A stretch of 64,000 nt of DNA from an uncultured Pelagibacteraceae bacterium (GCA_902555435.1 CACDRL010000007.1:1-64000); one strand, 5' to 3'. Numbered from the stretch's first letter, positions 8,894 through 20,018 are shown. The notes: generated by a model from the letters alone, not told the origin. Program-made: numbers and translations.

Positions 8894-8928
8894 GTATGTA
8901 ATTAGAAAAATAAATAGTATGTAATTAG
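8894..8928 (+). repeat. Tandem 12-bp direct repeat upstream of the acyltransferase
   Basis: GTATGTAATTAG occurs exactly at 8894-8905 and again at 8917-8928, a 23-bp centre-to-centre spacing of about two helical turns. The second copy ends 3 bp before the GTG start at 8932. The arrangement resembles a pair of regulator binding sites, but the sequence is simple and AT-rich, so chance is possible. Confidence 0.4.
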
Positions 8929-8931
8929 CAA

Positions 8932-10797
8932 GTGAAACTTACATACCGCCCAGAAATAGATGGTTTACGAGCAATAGCTGTTATTGCTGTAATTCTTTAT
9001 CACGCTCAAAATACTATTTTAGATCATCTACCTTTTAAAGGTGGATTTATTGGGGTCGATATATTTTTTGTTATCTCCGGTTATTTAATTACCTCTATAA
9101 TTTTAAAAGAATTAATCAAAACTGGAGGATTTTCATTTAAACATTTTTATCAGAGACGAGTAAGACGATTACTTCCAGCAATGTTGTTTGTAATGTTAGT
9201 TTCAATCCCCTTTGTTTGGTTATATTTATTTCCAATTTTATTAATCGATTTTTCAAAATCTATTCTTTATTCACTTGGATTTAGTTCTAATTTTTATTTT
9301 CACTACTCTGGTCAGACATATGACGCTATTAATGCTTTTTATAAACCATTTCTTCATACCTGGTCTTTATCTGTTGAAGAGCAATATTATATTTTATTTC
9401 CAATATTTTTATTAATAATATTTAAATATTTTAGAAAATATCTAATTCATTTTATAATTCTAGGGTTTTTAATTAGTTTAGGATTAGCAGAATGGGGCAG
9501 TAAAAGTCATCGATCATTTACTTTTTATGTTTTGCCAACCAGAGGATGGGAACTATTGGCAGGATCAATTTTAGCATACTTTGAAATTAAAAATAGTTAT
9601 AGAAGTAGAAATAAATTTCTTAACCTTACATTATCAACTATAGGATTGTTATTAATAGGACATTCTATTTTATTCTTTAGTGATAAAATGTTTCATCCTT
9701 CTTTTTATACACTATCTCCAATAATAGGAGTTTGTTTAGTTATTTGGTTTTCAAATAAAAATGGAATTATTACAAAAATACTTTCAACTAAATTATTTGT
9801 AGGAATTGGTCTAATCTCGTACTCCTTATATCTTTGGCATTATCCTATTTTTTCTCTATTAAAAATAAATGAATTTACTACCGAAAACTTTTTTTTGAAT
9901 GTTGCTATTATTATAGTCATATTTATTTTATCTATTTTAACTTATTACTTTATAGAAATACCTTTTAGAAATAAAAAAATAAGCTTTAAAAGAGTCATAA
10001 CTATAATCACTATTTCATATATTTTATTAATTTTTGTAAATTTGATAATCTTATCAAAAAAAGGCTTCCCTCATAGATTCGAGTCATTAAAAAAAACTAA
10101 TTTATTTTATAATCCTGATAATTATTTTCTTGGTATTAATAGATATAACGATATCAATCTTAATAAAAAAAAATTTGATGAAAATAAATATAAGATATTG
10201 GTTATAGGTGATAGTCTTGGACAAGATTTGACAAATGCTTTAATTCAATCTAGTGATTTTTATAAGAAACCTTTAGATGTTTTATATATAAATAGGTCAT
10301 TCTACAACTCAATAAATAAATATAAAAAATTAATAAAAAATTCTGATATGATTATTTTTTCACATAAATTTACGAACGATGATAAATTTTTTTTAGAGAA
10401 TAATATAAAAAGATTAAATGAAATTAATAAAAATATTTATTTAACATCAAATGTAAATGAATATAAAACTTATGGTAACCTTTATACACTTTTAGATTAT
10501 CAAATAATTTTTGATAAGTCTTTTTCTGATTATTTTGGTTTAAAAAAACACTATTATGATAATAGAATTGAGCATTCAAGTTCAAAAAAAAATATCTTAA
10601 TTAAAAAGTTTTCTAAAGATCTTAATATCAAATACTTAAATAAAGAAGATTTTATGTGTGAAATTAAAAAAAAAGAATGCTTTTATGTAGATGAAGAAGG
10701 AAACAAACTTATGTTTGACTCTCGTCACTTTACTAGATTAGGAGCAAAGTTTTTTGGTAAAAAAATTTTTGAAATTAATTGGTTAAAAATAAAGTAA
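8932..10797 (+). CDS. Acyltransferase-3/SGNH two-domain O-acyltransferase (OafA-like)
   Basis: The N-terminus has the acyltransferase-3 signature: YRPEIDGLRAIAVIAVILYH at residues 4-23, followed by about ten membrane segments up to about residue 370, with HTWSLSVEEQYY in the middle as in the OafA/YrhL group. The C-terminal about 220 residues form a periplasmic SGNH-hydrolase-like domain with GDSLG (block I) and a late D-x-x-H (DSRHFT). Such proteins O-acylate surface polysaccharide or O-antigen. The length of 621 is typical of the fused form. The start is a GTG. It stands alone between divergent and convergent neighbours, consistent with a surface-decoration gene of accessory character. Confidence 0.88.
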   Translation: MKLTYRPEIDGLRAIAVIAVILYHAQNTILDHLPFKGGFIGVDIFFVISGYLITSIILKELIKTGGFSFKHFYQRRVRRLLPAMLFVMLVSIPFVWLYLFPILLIDFSKSILYSLGFSSNFYFHYSGQTYDAINAFYKPFLHTWSLSVEEQYYILFPIFLLIIFKYFRKYLIHFIILGFLISLGLAEWGSKSHRSFTFYVLPTRGWELLAGSILAYFEIKNSYRSRNKFLNLTLSTIGLLLIGHSILFFSDKMFHPSFYTLSPIIGVCLVIWFSNKNGIITKILSTKLFVGIGLISYSLYLWHYPIFSLLKINEFTTENFFLNVAIIIVIFILSILTYYFIEIPFRNKKISFKRVITIITISYILLIFVNLIILSKKGFPHRFESLKKTNLFYNPDNYFLGINRYNDINLNKKKFDENKYKILVIGDSLGQDLTNALIQSSDFYKKPLDVLYINRSFYNSINKYKKLIKNSDMIIFSHKFTNDDKFFLENNIKRLNEINKNIYLTSNVNEYKTYGNLYTLLDYQIIFDKSFSDYFGLKKHYYDNRIEHSSSKKNILIKKFSKDLNIKYLNKEDFMCEIKKKECFYVDEEGNKLMFDSRHFTRLGAKFFGKKIFEINWLKIK

Positions 10798-10853
10798 CCT
10801 TTAATCTCCATGTATCGTAAAATTAACTTTATCTATTCATAGAAATTATAACA

Positions 10854-10888
10854 TAAAAAAACCCCCAGAAATTTCTTTCCGAGGGTTT
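10854..10888 (-). terminator. Rho-independent terminator of groES-groEL
   Basis: Read on the minus strand, AAACCCTC (10888-10881) pairs with GGGGGTTT (10866-10859) in an 8-bp stem with one T-G wobble. The loop carries a small internal AGAAA/TTTCT palindrome, and a T-run follows at 10858-10855. It lies 50 bp beyond the groEL stop and also 60 bp after the convergent acyltransferase stop, so it may serve both strands. Confidence 0.8.
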
Positions 10889-10937
10889 CTAATTAGTTTA
10901 ACTCTTGTATGAAGAGTGTTTTGTTTGGGGAACCGTA

Positions 10938-12617
<1,680 letters not shown>

Positions 12618-12622
12618 TTAAA

Positions 12623-12913
12623 TTACTTACTTGAAATACCCATAATGTCTGACTCTTTCATTATGCTATATTCTTTGCCATCTATTTTGACTTCAGTGCC
12701 TGACCATTTGCCAAATAAAACTTTGTCACCAACCTTAACATCCATTGGAATTTTTTTTCCATCTTCTGTTTTAGCTCCACCACCAACAGCAACAACTTTT
12801 CCTTCTTGAGGTTTTTCTTGAGCTGAGTCTGGTATAATTATTCCACCAGCAGTTTTTTCAGTGCTGTCTAAAACTTCGATTAATACTCTATCATGTAACG
12901 GTTTAAACTTCAT
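12623..12913 (-). CDS. groES: Co-chaperonin GroES (10 kDa)
   Basis: The 96-residue protein starts with [21 protein letters not shown], which contains the mobile loop that contacts GroEL, and includes the [19 protein letters not shown] signature. It forms the heptameric lid for GroEL. The ATG is preceded by an AAGGAG Shine-Dalgarno at a good distance. The upstream region carries a heat-shock-type promoter, so the operon is probably driven by RpoH-like sigma factor; no CIRCE inverted repeat was seen. Confidence 0.98.
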   Translation of the reverse strand: MKFKPLHDRVLIEVLDSTEKTAGGIIIPDSAQEKPQEGKVVAVGGGAKTEDGKKIPMDVKVGDKVLFGKWSGTEVKIDGKEYSIMKESDIMGISSK

Positions 12914-12949
12914 AAATCTCCTTTATAATTCTATATAAATATGAGCTTC

Positions 12950-12977
12950 ATATAGATATTTCGCAGCCTATTTCAAG
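12950..12977 (-). promoter_or_regulatory. Heat-shock (sigma-32-type) promoter of groES-groEL
   Basis: On the minus strand CTTG (followed by AAA) at 12977-12974 is separated by exactly 17 bp from TCTATAT at 12956-12950. This closely matches the published alphaproteobacterial heat-shock consensus CTTG-N17-18-CYTAT-T, missing only its first -10 base. The predicted start is about 30 nt before the groES ATG, leaving room for the visible Shine-Dalgarno. Confidence 0.7.
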
Positions 12978-13043
12978 ATTATAGATTCTTTTCAGAGTAA
13001 TTATGTTAGGAAATTCCAAATATTATGGTTTATAGGTAAAATA

Positions 13044-13862
13044 ATGACTAAAAATTTAGACTTAGATGGCCTTCAGTCAATTGCTGATAATTATGACCTT
13101 TTTTATATAGATTTATGGGGGGTTATTCATAATGGTATCAAACTACACTATTCAGCAATAGCAACCCTAAATGAACTAAAGAAAAAAAATAAAAGTTTCG
13201 TGTTATTAACCAATGCTCCTAGACCAAATTCTACAGTTAACAAATTTTTAGAAAAAATGGGCATGAGTGAAGATTTGAGAGAGCATGTTTTTACTTCAGG
13301 AGAGGCAGCTTTAAAATTTTTAAAAACATCATTCAAATCTAAAAATTTTTTCCATATTGGTCCTCCAAGGGACTTTGATTTATTTAATGAATTTAAAAAT
13401 AATAAATCAACCGAACTAAATGAAAGTGAATATTTACTCTGCACAGGATTATTCGATGAACATGAGGATGATTTAGGTTATTACAAAAACTTACTTGAAA
13501 AACAAATAAAAAAAAAAATGATTTGTACTAATCCTGATTTAATTGTTGATCGTGGAAATATTAGAGAATTGTGTGCAGGTTCAGTTGCTATGGTTTTTGA
13601 AAAAATGGGTGGAGAAGTTATTTATTTTGGCAAACCTCATGCAGAGGTTTATAATCAATCTATAGATAATGTTGGTAAGAAAGTTTTAGCAATTGGTGAT
13701 AATTTAAATACAGATATAAAAGGTGCTAATTTATTAAATTACCATTCCTTGTTGGTTTGCAATGGAATTCATAAAGAAGAGATAAATAAAAAAGGAGTTG
13801 GTGAAGTTTCAAAGGAATATGAAGCTATTGTTAATTTTACTCAAACAGAATTAAAATGGTAA
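13044..13862 (+). CDS. HAD-superfamily class IIA hydrolase (TIGR01459-type)
   Basis: HAD motif I appears as FYIDLWGVIHNG with the nucleophile Asp23. The usual second Asp is replaced by Trp, as is normal for this subfamily. Motif II is LLTNAPRP, the Lys motif is FGKPHAEVY, and the acidic motif is IGDNLNTDIKGAN. The 272-residue length fits class IIA (NagD-like cap) enzymes. The substrate is unknown, probably a small phosphorylated metabolite. It overlaps ribF by 7 bp, the first link of a plus-strand run through pgi. Confidence 0.82.
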   Translation: MTKNLDLDGLQSIADNYDLFYIDLWGVIHNGIKLHYSAIATLNELKKKNKSFVLLTNAPRPNSTVNKFLEKMGMSEDLREHVFTSGEAALKFLKTSFKSKNFFHIGPPRDFDLFNEFKNNKSTELNESEYLLCTGLFDEHEDDLGYYKNLLEKQIKKKMICTNPDLIVDRGNIRELCAGSVAMVFEKMGGEVIYFGKPHAEVYNQSIDNVGKKVLAIGDNLNTDIKGANLLNYHSLLVCNGIHKEEINKKGVGEVSKEYEAIVNFTQTELKW

Positions 13863-14779
13863 AGTTATATAAAAATTTCAATATTAATAATCACCATAAA
13901 AATTCAATTATATTAATTGGAAATTTTGATGGTCTTCATTTAGGACATCAAAAATTATTTAAATTAGCTCTATCATATAAAAAAAAATATAATTCAAAAA
14001 TTGGTGTGATTAATTTTGATCCAATGCCCAAGATGTATTTTAACAATTCATTGAAGAATTTTAAAATTTCGTCTGTAAATCAAAAATTAGAATTGCTTAA
14101 AGAATTAAAAGTAGATTTTATAATTACAAAAAAATTTGATAAAAATTTCTCTAAAATAAAATCAATTAAATTTATAAAAGAAATTTTATATAAAAAACTC
14201 AATTGTAAGTTTATATTTGTAAGTAATAATTTTAGATTTGGAAATAAAAGAGAAGGTGATGTTAAATTACTCTTACAAAATGAAAAAAATTATAATTATA
14301 AAGTTATTAAACCAAAGCCACTTATAAAAAGTAAAAAAATAGTATCTTCAACGATAATAAGAAACTTATTAGAAAAAGGTAATTTAAATAGAGCTAATAA
14401 ATTTTTAGGTAGAGAATGGACTATTGATGGAATAGTTCAAAAGGGCAGACAAGTTGGAAAAAAAATTGGTTTTCCAACATGTAATATAGATATTAAGGAT
14501 TATGTCCTAGCACAGCCAGGAGTTTATGCGGTAAGAGTATTAAGAAAAAAAAATCAAAAAAAATTGAGGGGTATAGCAAATCTTGGCTATAGACCTACAT
14601 TTAATCAAAAAAAAATCTTACTTGAGGTGCATTTGTTTAATTTTTCTGGAAATCTTTATAATAAACTTTTATCAGTGCAGTTTTTAAAGTTTATAAGAAA
14701 AGAAAAAAAATTTAAGAATGTTGATCAACTTAGAAGACAAATTAAATCTGATTTAAATATTGCAAAAAAAACTAAATGA
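13856..14779 (+). CDS. ribF: Bifunctional riboflavin kinase/FAD synthetase
   Basis: RibF makes FMN and then FAD from riboflavin. The N-terminal nucleotidyltransferase motif GNFDGLHLGHQKL (residues 22-34) and the C-terminal flavokinase motifs (GKKIGFPTCNI, PGVYAVRV, RGIANLGYRPTF, LEVHLF) are clear. At 307 residues it is complete. It overlaps the upstream HAD gene by 7 bp and the downstream ileS by 4 bp (ATGA), a ribF-ileS-lspA order common in proteobacteria. Confidence 0.95.
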   Translation: MVKLYKNFNINNHHKNSIILIGNFDGLHLGHQKLFKLALSYKKKYNSKIGVINFDPMPKMYFNNSLKNFKISSVNQKLELLKELKVDFIITKKFDKNFSKIKSIKFIKEILYKKLNCKFIFVSNNFRFGNKREGDVKLLLQNEKNYNYKVIKPKPLIKSKKIVSSTIIRNLLEKGNLNRANKFLGREWTIDGIVQKGRQVGKKIGFPTCNIDIKDYVLAQPGVYAVRVLRKKNQKKLRGIANLGYRPTFNQKKILLEVHLFNFSGNLYNKLLSVQFLKFIRKEKKFKNVDQLRRQIKSDLNIAKKTK

Positions 14780-17505
14780 GTAAATCTGATATAAATCTAC
14801 CCAAAACAGCTTTCTCAATGAAGGCAAATTTACCAATCAGAGAACCTGAAATTCTAGATTATTGGCAAAAAATAAATCTTTATGATGAATTGAGAAAATT
14901 AAGTAAAGGCAAAGAAAAATTTGTCTTACATGATGGCCCGCCATATGCAAACGGCAATATTCATATGGGGACAGCATTAAATAAAATTTTAAAAGACATA
15001 ATTGTAAAATTTCATCAAATGGATGGCAAAGACTCAATTTATGTCCCTGGATGGGATTGTCATGGTTTACCGATCGAATGGAAAATAGAAGAGGAATATA
15101 AAAAAAATAAAAAAAATAAGAACGATGTTCCTATAGTTGAGTTTAGAAAAGAGTGTAGATCTTTTGCAGAAAAATGGATTGAAATTCACAAAGCTCAATT
15201 CAAAAGATTGGGTGTAGTTGGTGATTGGGAAAATTATTATTCTACAATGAGTTTTGATGCAGAGGCTCAAATAGTAAGAGAGCTTGGAAAATTTCTTAAA
15301 GAAGGAAGTTTGTATAGAGGTTACAAACCAGTTTTATGGTCAACTGTTGAAAAAACTGCTCTTGCTGATGCTGAGGTAGAATATCAAGATCACAAGTCAG
15401 ACACTATATATACATCATTTTCAGTAAGATCCTCGAAAATTAAAGAGTTGGAAGAAAGTGAAATTATAATTTGGACTACAACTCCATGGACTATTCCTGC
15501 TAACAAAGCCTTAGCTTATAACGAGGCATTAGAATATATTATATTGCAAGTTAATGATGACGGAGATTTTAAAAATAGAAAAATAGTTATTGCAAAAGCT
15601 TTACTTGAGTCAGTCATTAATGAATGTGGAATTAAAAATTATAAAGAAATTAAAAAGTTTAAAGGAAAAGAGTTTAAGGATACCATTTGTAACCATCCTT
15701 TTTTAAATTTAGGTTACAAATTTGAAATCCCAATGTTAGAGGCAAGATTTGTAACCACTGAACAGGGTACAGGAATAGTTCATTGTGCACCGAGTCATGG
15801 GCCTGACGATTTTAATTTATGTTTGAATAATGGAATTAAAGCAATTGAAACTGTTGATGGTGATGGGAAGTATACAAATAATGTAAAATTGTTTGAAGGA
15901 ATTCATATTTTTAAAGCTAACCCAATAGTAATTGAAAAACTTAAAGAACAAAAAAATTTATTATCAAATGGGGCACTAGTTCATTCTTATCCTCATTCTT
16001 GGAGGTCAAAGGCACCATTAGTGCATAGAGCAACACCTCAGTGGTTTATTTCTATGGAAAGTCACAAATTGAGAGACAAAGCTTTAAAAGCTATTGATGA
16101 TACAACATTTTATCCAAGCAAGGGAAAAGAAAGATTAAAATCTATGATCGAAACTAGACCTGACTGGTGTGTTTCTAGACAAAGGGTATGGGGTGTGCCT
16201 TTACCTATTTTTGTAAATAAAAAAACTAAAGAAATTTTAGTTGATGATGAAGTTAATGAAAATATTGCATCAATTTATGAAAAAGAGGGATCTGATTGTT
16301 GGTTTTCAGATGATCCTCAAAGATTTTTAGGCGATAAGCATAAAGCACAAGATTATGATAAATTAAGTGATATTGTTGAAGTTTGGTTTGATAGTGGCTC
16401 AACTCACTCATTTGTATTAGAGAAAAGAGAAGACCTTAAATGGCCAGCATCAATGTATTTAGAAGGTTCAGATCAGCATAGAGGTTGGTTTCATTCATCA
16501 CTATTAGAATCATGTGGAACTAGAGGTAGGGCTCCTTTTGAATCTATTTTATCTCACGGTTTTGTCGTAGATGGAAAAGGTTTAAAAATGTCTAAATCAT
16601 TAGGAAATGTGATTGCTCCAGAAGACATTTTAAAAAAATATGGAGCAGATATTTTGAGAATTTGGGTAGCATCCTCAAATTATTCAGAAGATCTAAGAAT
16701 AGATTATTCAATCTTAGATCAACATGCAGACTCTTATAGGAAGATTAGAAATACATTTAGATATTTATTAGGAAATCTTAACGACAATTTTGAGACAATT
16801 GATCTTGAAAAAATAGAATTAAATAAATTACCTGATTTAGAGCAGTACATGCTGCACAAATTGTATTCTTTAAACAATAATTTCAAAAAATATTTTGAGA
16901 ATTATGATTTTCACAATTTGTATAAAGAATTATTAAATTTTTGTACTGTTGACTTGTCAGCTTTTTATTTTGATATAAGAAAAGACACTTTATATTGTGA
17001 CTCTTTAGATGACCCTAAGCGAAAATCAACTATCTTACTGTTAAATATAATCCTAAACTCTCTACTTAGATGGTTTGCTCCAATTTTGTCTTTCACAACT
17101 GAGGAAATTTATCAATTATTATTTAAAAACCAGAAAAGTATTCATTTGGAAAATTTTTTAACTTTTCCAAAAAGTTTTCATAATGAAAAATTAAATAATA
17201 AATGGATAGAGTTAATTAAAATTAGAAATTTATGTAATATTAGTATTGAGGAAAAAAGATCATCTAAAGTAATAGGTTCAAGTTTAGAAGCTGAAATTAA
17301 AATTCATTTAGATCAAAATTTAGAAAGTATCACCAAGGACATTGATTTTTCAGAGCTTTGTATAACTTCTAAAGCTGAAGTTAATTATGAAAATAACATA
17401 GATGTAAAAGTTCTTACAGAAAAAGCAAAAGGCACGAAATGTTCAATGTGTTGGAAAATAAATGAAAAAGGATGTGATAGATTTAATTGTCCTCAAAGTT
17501 CTTAA
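14776..17505 (+). CDS. ileS: Isoleucyl-tRNA synthetase
   Basis: A class I synthetase of 909 residues with the HIGH-type motif PPYANGNIHMG near residue 60 and KMSKS in GLKMSKSLGNVIAP near residue 603. The editing-domain TTTPWTIPANKALAY and the SHGFVVDG region fit IleRS. The C-terminus carries a cysteine cluster (KCSMCW...CDRFNC) as in the zinc-binding tail of bacterial IleRS. Its stop overlaps the lspA start (TAATG). The length is slightly shorter than the roughly 930-940 of enterobacterial enzymes. Confidence 0.97.
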   Translation: MSKSDINLPKTAFSMKANLPIREPEILDYWQKINLYDELRKLSKGKEKFVLHDGPPYANGNIHMGTALNKILKDIIVKFHQMDGKDSIYVPGWDCHGLPIEWKIEEEYKKNKKNKNDVPIVEFRKECRSFAEKWIEIHKAQFKRLGVVGDWENYYSTMSFDAEAQIVRELGKFLKEGSLYRGYKPVLWSTVEKTALADAEVEYQDHKSDTIYTSFSVRSSKIKELEESEIIIWTTTPWTIPANKALAYNEALEYIILQVNDDGDFKNRKIVIAKALLESVINECGIKNYKEIKKFKGKEFKDTICNHPFLNLGYKFEIPMLEARFVTTEQGTGIVHCAPSHGPDDFNLCLNNGIKAIETVDGDGKYTNNVKLFEGIHIFKANPIVIEKLKEQKNLLSNGALVHSYPHSWRSKAPLVHRATPQWFISMESHKLRDKALKAIDDTTFYPSKGKERLKSMIETRPDWCVSRQRVWGVPLPIFVNKKTKEILVDDEVNENIASIYEKEGSDCWFSDDPQRFLGDKHKAQDYDKLSDIVEVWFDSGSTHSFVLEKREDLKWPASMYLEGSDQHRGWFHSSLLESCGTRGRAPFESILSHGFVVDGKGLKMSKSLGNVIAPEDILKKYGADILRIWVASSNYSEDLRIDYSILDQHADSYRKIRNTFRYLLGNLNDNFETIDLEKIELNKLPDLEQYMLHKLYSLNNNFKKYFENYDFHNLYKELLNFCTVDLSAFYFDIRKDTLYCDSLDDPKRKSTILLLNIILNSLLRWFAPILSFTTEEIYQLLFKNQKSIHLENFLTFPKSFHNEKLNNKWIELIKIRNLCNISIEEKRSSKVIGSSLEAEIKIHLDQNLESITKDIDFSELCITSKAEVNYENNIDVKVLTEKAKGTKCSMCWKINEKGCDRFNCPQSS

Positions 17506-17993
17506 TGTCTTTAAATAAAATATTTAAAAATTATTATTTGGAAACGGTTATTATTTTAGTCATTTTTTTTTTAGATAGAATATCAAAACTATATGTAATT
17601 CATCAGGATAAACTTAATTTTAATTCTGAAATATATTCATCAAAATTTTTGAACATTCATCTTATTTGGAATGAAGGAATTGCTTTTGGACTCTTTTCAT
17701 TTAATGAAGATTATTTATATAATTTTCTCACTATTTTAATATTGATAGTAATTATTTTTATTATTTTTATGATACGGAAAAGTGATCTTTTAAGAAAATA
17801 TGCACTTTTATTAGTATTGGGTGGTGCTTTAGGAAATTTTTTAGACAGATTGATCTATAAAGGGGTTCCTGACTTTATTGATTTTCATGTAGGCAATTTT
17901 CATTGGTTTATTTTTAATGTAGCAGATATATTTATAACATTCGGTATATTTTTTATGATAATAATTGAATTAACAAGTAAAAATAAAAATTAA
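17505..17993 (+). CDS. lspA: Prolipoprotein signal peptidase (LspA)
   Basis: LspA cleaves lipoprotein signal peptides in the inner membrane. Four hydrophobic segments and both catalytic aspartates are present, in GGALGNFLDRL and FNVADIFI, together with the upstream NEGIAFGLF motif. I choose the ATG at 17505, giving 162 residues, over an in-frame TTG at 17487, because it forms a typical TAATG junction with ileS. A lipoprotein gene follows immediately, sharing the stop/start overlap. Confidence 0.93.
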   Translation: MSLNKIFKNYYLETVIILVIFFLDRISKLYVIHQDKLNFNSEIYSSKFLNIHLIWNEGIAFGLFSFNEDYLYNFLTILILIVIIFIIFMIRKSDLLRKYALLLVLGGALGNFLDRLIYKGVPDFIDFHVGNFHWFIFNVADIFITFGIFFMIIIELTSKNKN

Positions 17994-18310
17994 TGAAAAA
18001 TCTTAAAATTATAATTTTATCAAACCTATTTTTATTTTTGTTGTCTTGTGGGACAGTTAAAGAGGGTTTTTCTAATCAAAAAAAAAATAATTCAGATGAA
18101 TTTCTAGTTGAAAAAAAAACTCCATTAGTAATGCCACCAAATTACAATGAGTTACCAGAACCAAAAATCAGTCAACAAGAAATTAAAAAAGAAAAAAATC
18201 CAATTAAATCTTTATTACTTCAAGAAGATGATGATTTAAATAAAAATGAAATAGATGATAAAGATAAAAAACTTGAGGACTCATTATTAGAAAAAATTAA
18301 AAAAAATTAA
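17993..18310 (+). CDS. DUF3035 (BamF-like) outer-membrane lipoprotein
   Basis: A signal peptide ends in a lipobox (LLSC, Cys19), so the protein is lipid-anchored. Downstream, DEFLVEKKTPLVMPPNY matches the DUF3035/BamF core (D-E-F-x-V-x-x-x-x-P-L-x-x-P-P), known in alphaproteobacteria as a BAM-complex accessory lipoprotein, usually next to lspA as here. It has 105 residues and a strongly acidic/basic, low-complexity C-terminus. It overlaps lspA at its start and pgi at its stop by one base each. Confidence 0.85.
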   Translation: MKNLKIIILSNLFLFLLSCGTVKEGFSNQKKNNSDEFLVEKKTPLVMPPNYNELPEPKISQQEIKKEKNPIKSLLLQEDDDLNKNEIDDKDKKLEDSLLEKIKKN

Positions 18311-19461
18311 TGTTAACTTCAGGTATAAATTTTCTTAATTTTAAAAAGAAAATAAAAGACAAAAAAATTAAAAAACATTTAATTGATTTAATAAATAAAA
18401 ATAGTCCAATTATTCAATCTTTATCTAAAAATTATAAAGATAAATTTAACAAAAGTTTTTTAAATAAAATAAAGAGAAATAAAAATTATAGGTTGTTGGG
18501 CATGGGCGGATCTACTCTTGGTTCGCAAGCAATTTATCAATTTTTTGAAAATACAGTTAAAAATAATTTTGAATTTATAGATAATTTGCAGTCAAAAAAA
18601 AATATTAATAAAAAAAAATATACTAATTTAATTATTTCAAAATCAGGCAATACTATTGAGACAATAGTAAATGCAAATATTTTGATCAAAAAAAAGGATA
18701 CAAATTTTTTTATTACTGAAAATAATAAAAATTACCTACATCTATTGGCTAAACAGCTAAAAGCAGATGTAATTGAGCACAATAATTTTATAGGAGGAAG
18801 ATATTCTGTTCTTTCTGAAGTTGGAATGCTGCCAGCTGAATTGATGGGACTTAAATCTAAAAATTTTAGACAATTTAACTCACTGATAAAGAACAAGAAA
18901 TTTATTAATAATTTAATTAATAATGTTGCTAGCACAATCTATTTCATAAAAAAAAGAAAATTTAATTCTGTGATCATTAATTATGATGAGAGATCTGAGA
19001 ATTTATTTAAATGGTATCAACAATTAATCTCAGAAAGTTTGGGTAAAAATAATAAAGGATTGTTACCGATAGTTTCTACTATGCCAAAGGATAATCATAG
19101 TGTAATGCAATTATATTTAGATGGATTTAAAAATAATTTTTACACCTTTTTTATTGTTAGAGAAAAAAGTTCAGAAAAAATAGATAATAAAAATATTCTT
19201 AAATCACACAATTTTCTAAAAAATAAAAAAATTTCAGACATTGTGTATGCACAAAAAAAAGCTACTGAGACAGTTTTTAAGAAAAAAAATTTACCATTTA
19301 GATCTTTTGAAATAAGGGAAAGAAATGAAAAAACTTTAGGTGAACTTTTTTGTTTTTTTATTTTAGAAACAATTTTATTGGGGAGATCTTTGAATGTTGA
19401 TCCATTTGATCAACCTGCTGTAGAGTTAATTAAAACAGAGACAAAAAAAAATTTGGTTTAA
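18310..19461 (+). CDS. pgi: Glucose-6-phosphate isomerase, short form
   Basis: PGI interconverts glucose-6-P and fructose-6-P. Motifs seen are GMGGSTLGSQAIYQF, the phosphate-binding SKSGNTIET, GGRYSVLSEVGMLPA, DNHSVMQ (catalytic His) and the closing DQPAVELIKTETKK (catalytic Lys). At 383 residues it is markedly shorter than the usual 445-550, mostly through trimmed N-terminal and peripheral regions, but all active-site segments are kept. It ends the plus-strand run and interlocks with the rsmD stop on TTAA (19458-19461). Confidence 0.88.
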   Translation: MLTSGINFLNFKKKIKDKKIKKHLIDLINKNSPIIQSLSKNYKDKFNKSFLNKIKRNKNYRLLGMGGSTLGSQAIYQFFENTVKNNFEFIDNLQSKKNINKKKYTNLIISKSGNTIETIVNANILIKKKDTNFFITENNKNYLHLLAKQLKADVIEHNNFIGGRYSVLSEVGMLPAELMGLKSKNFRQFNSLIKNKKFINNLINNVASTIYFIKKRKFNSVIINYDERSENLFKWYQQLISESLGKNNKGLLPIVSTMPKDNHSVMQLYLDGFKNNFYTFFIVREKSSEKIDNKNILKSHNFLKNKKISDIVYAQKKATETVFKKKNLPFRSFEIRERNEKTLGELFCFFILETILLGRSLNVDPFDQPAVELIKTETKKNLV

Positions 19462-20018
19462 AAAGTTAAAAAAATTATTTTTGATATTCCATATATTTTT
19501 TCTTCAATTATTTTAATTTCATGTGAAAAGTTTTCTTTTTCTTTTTTATGTCTATGTAATATTAAAACTCCATTATTTTTCAAAATATTTGAGGTTTTAA
19601 TTTTTACTAATGTTTTTTCTATGTTTTTATCTTTGTATGGTGGATCAAGGAAAATTATATCAAAAATTTGATTAAAATTTTTAAATATATCTTCATTATA
19701 AATATCTTTTTCAATTATTTCAAAATTGTTTATTGATTTTAAACCAGATAAGTTTTTTTTTAGTATTGGTAAAACATTTTTATAATTTTCAACAAAATAA
19801 ACTTTATCAGCTTTTCTCGACAAACATTCTATTCCGAAAGATCCAACACCAGAAAATAAATCCAATATTACAGATCCTTCAATTTTAACTCTAAATTTGT
19901 TTGAATGATTAATTATATTAAATATAGACTCTTTAGTTAAATCTTTTAGAGGTCTGGTGTAAACATCTTTAGGTTCTAATATTTTTTTACCTTTGAAATT
20001 ACCAGAGATTATTCTCAT
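19458..20018 (-). CDS. rsmD: 16S rRNA (guanine966-N2)-methyltransferase
   Basis: This 186-residue SAM-dependent methyltransferase has the RsmD N-terminus (MRIISGNFKGKKI), the TRPLKDLTKESIFNII motif, the SAM-binding DLFSGVGSFGIECLSR and the catalytic FLDPPYKD. It modifies G966 of 16S rRNA in the small-subunit head. It overlaps purD by 4 bp (ATGA) and would be translated after it. Confidence 0.93.
   Translation of the reverse strand: MRIISGNFKGKKILEPKDVYTRPLKDLTKESIFNIINHSNKFRVKIEGSVILDLFSGVGSFGIECLSRKADKVYFVENYKNVLPILKKNLSGLKSINNFEIIEKDIYNEDIFKNFNQIFDIIFLDPPYKDKNIEKTLVKIKTSNILKNNGVLILHRHKKEKENFSHEIKIIEEKIYGISKIIFLTF

Noticed and set aside
13109-13126. Loss of the second Asp of HAD motif I (Trp instead) as a novel feature
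   Set aside because: The D-x-W-G-V pattern is characteristic of this TIGR01459-type subfamily rather than unusual.
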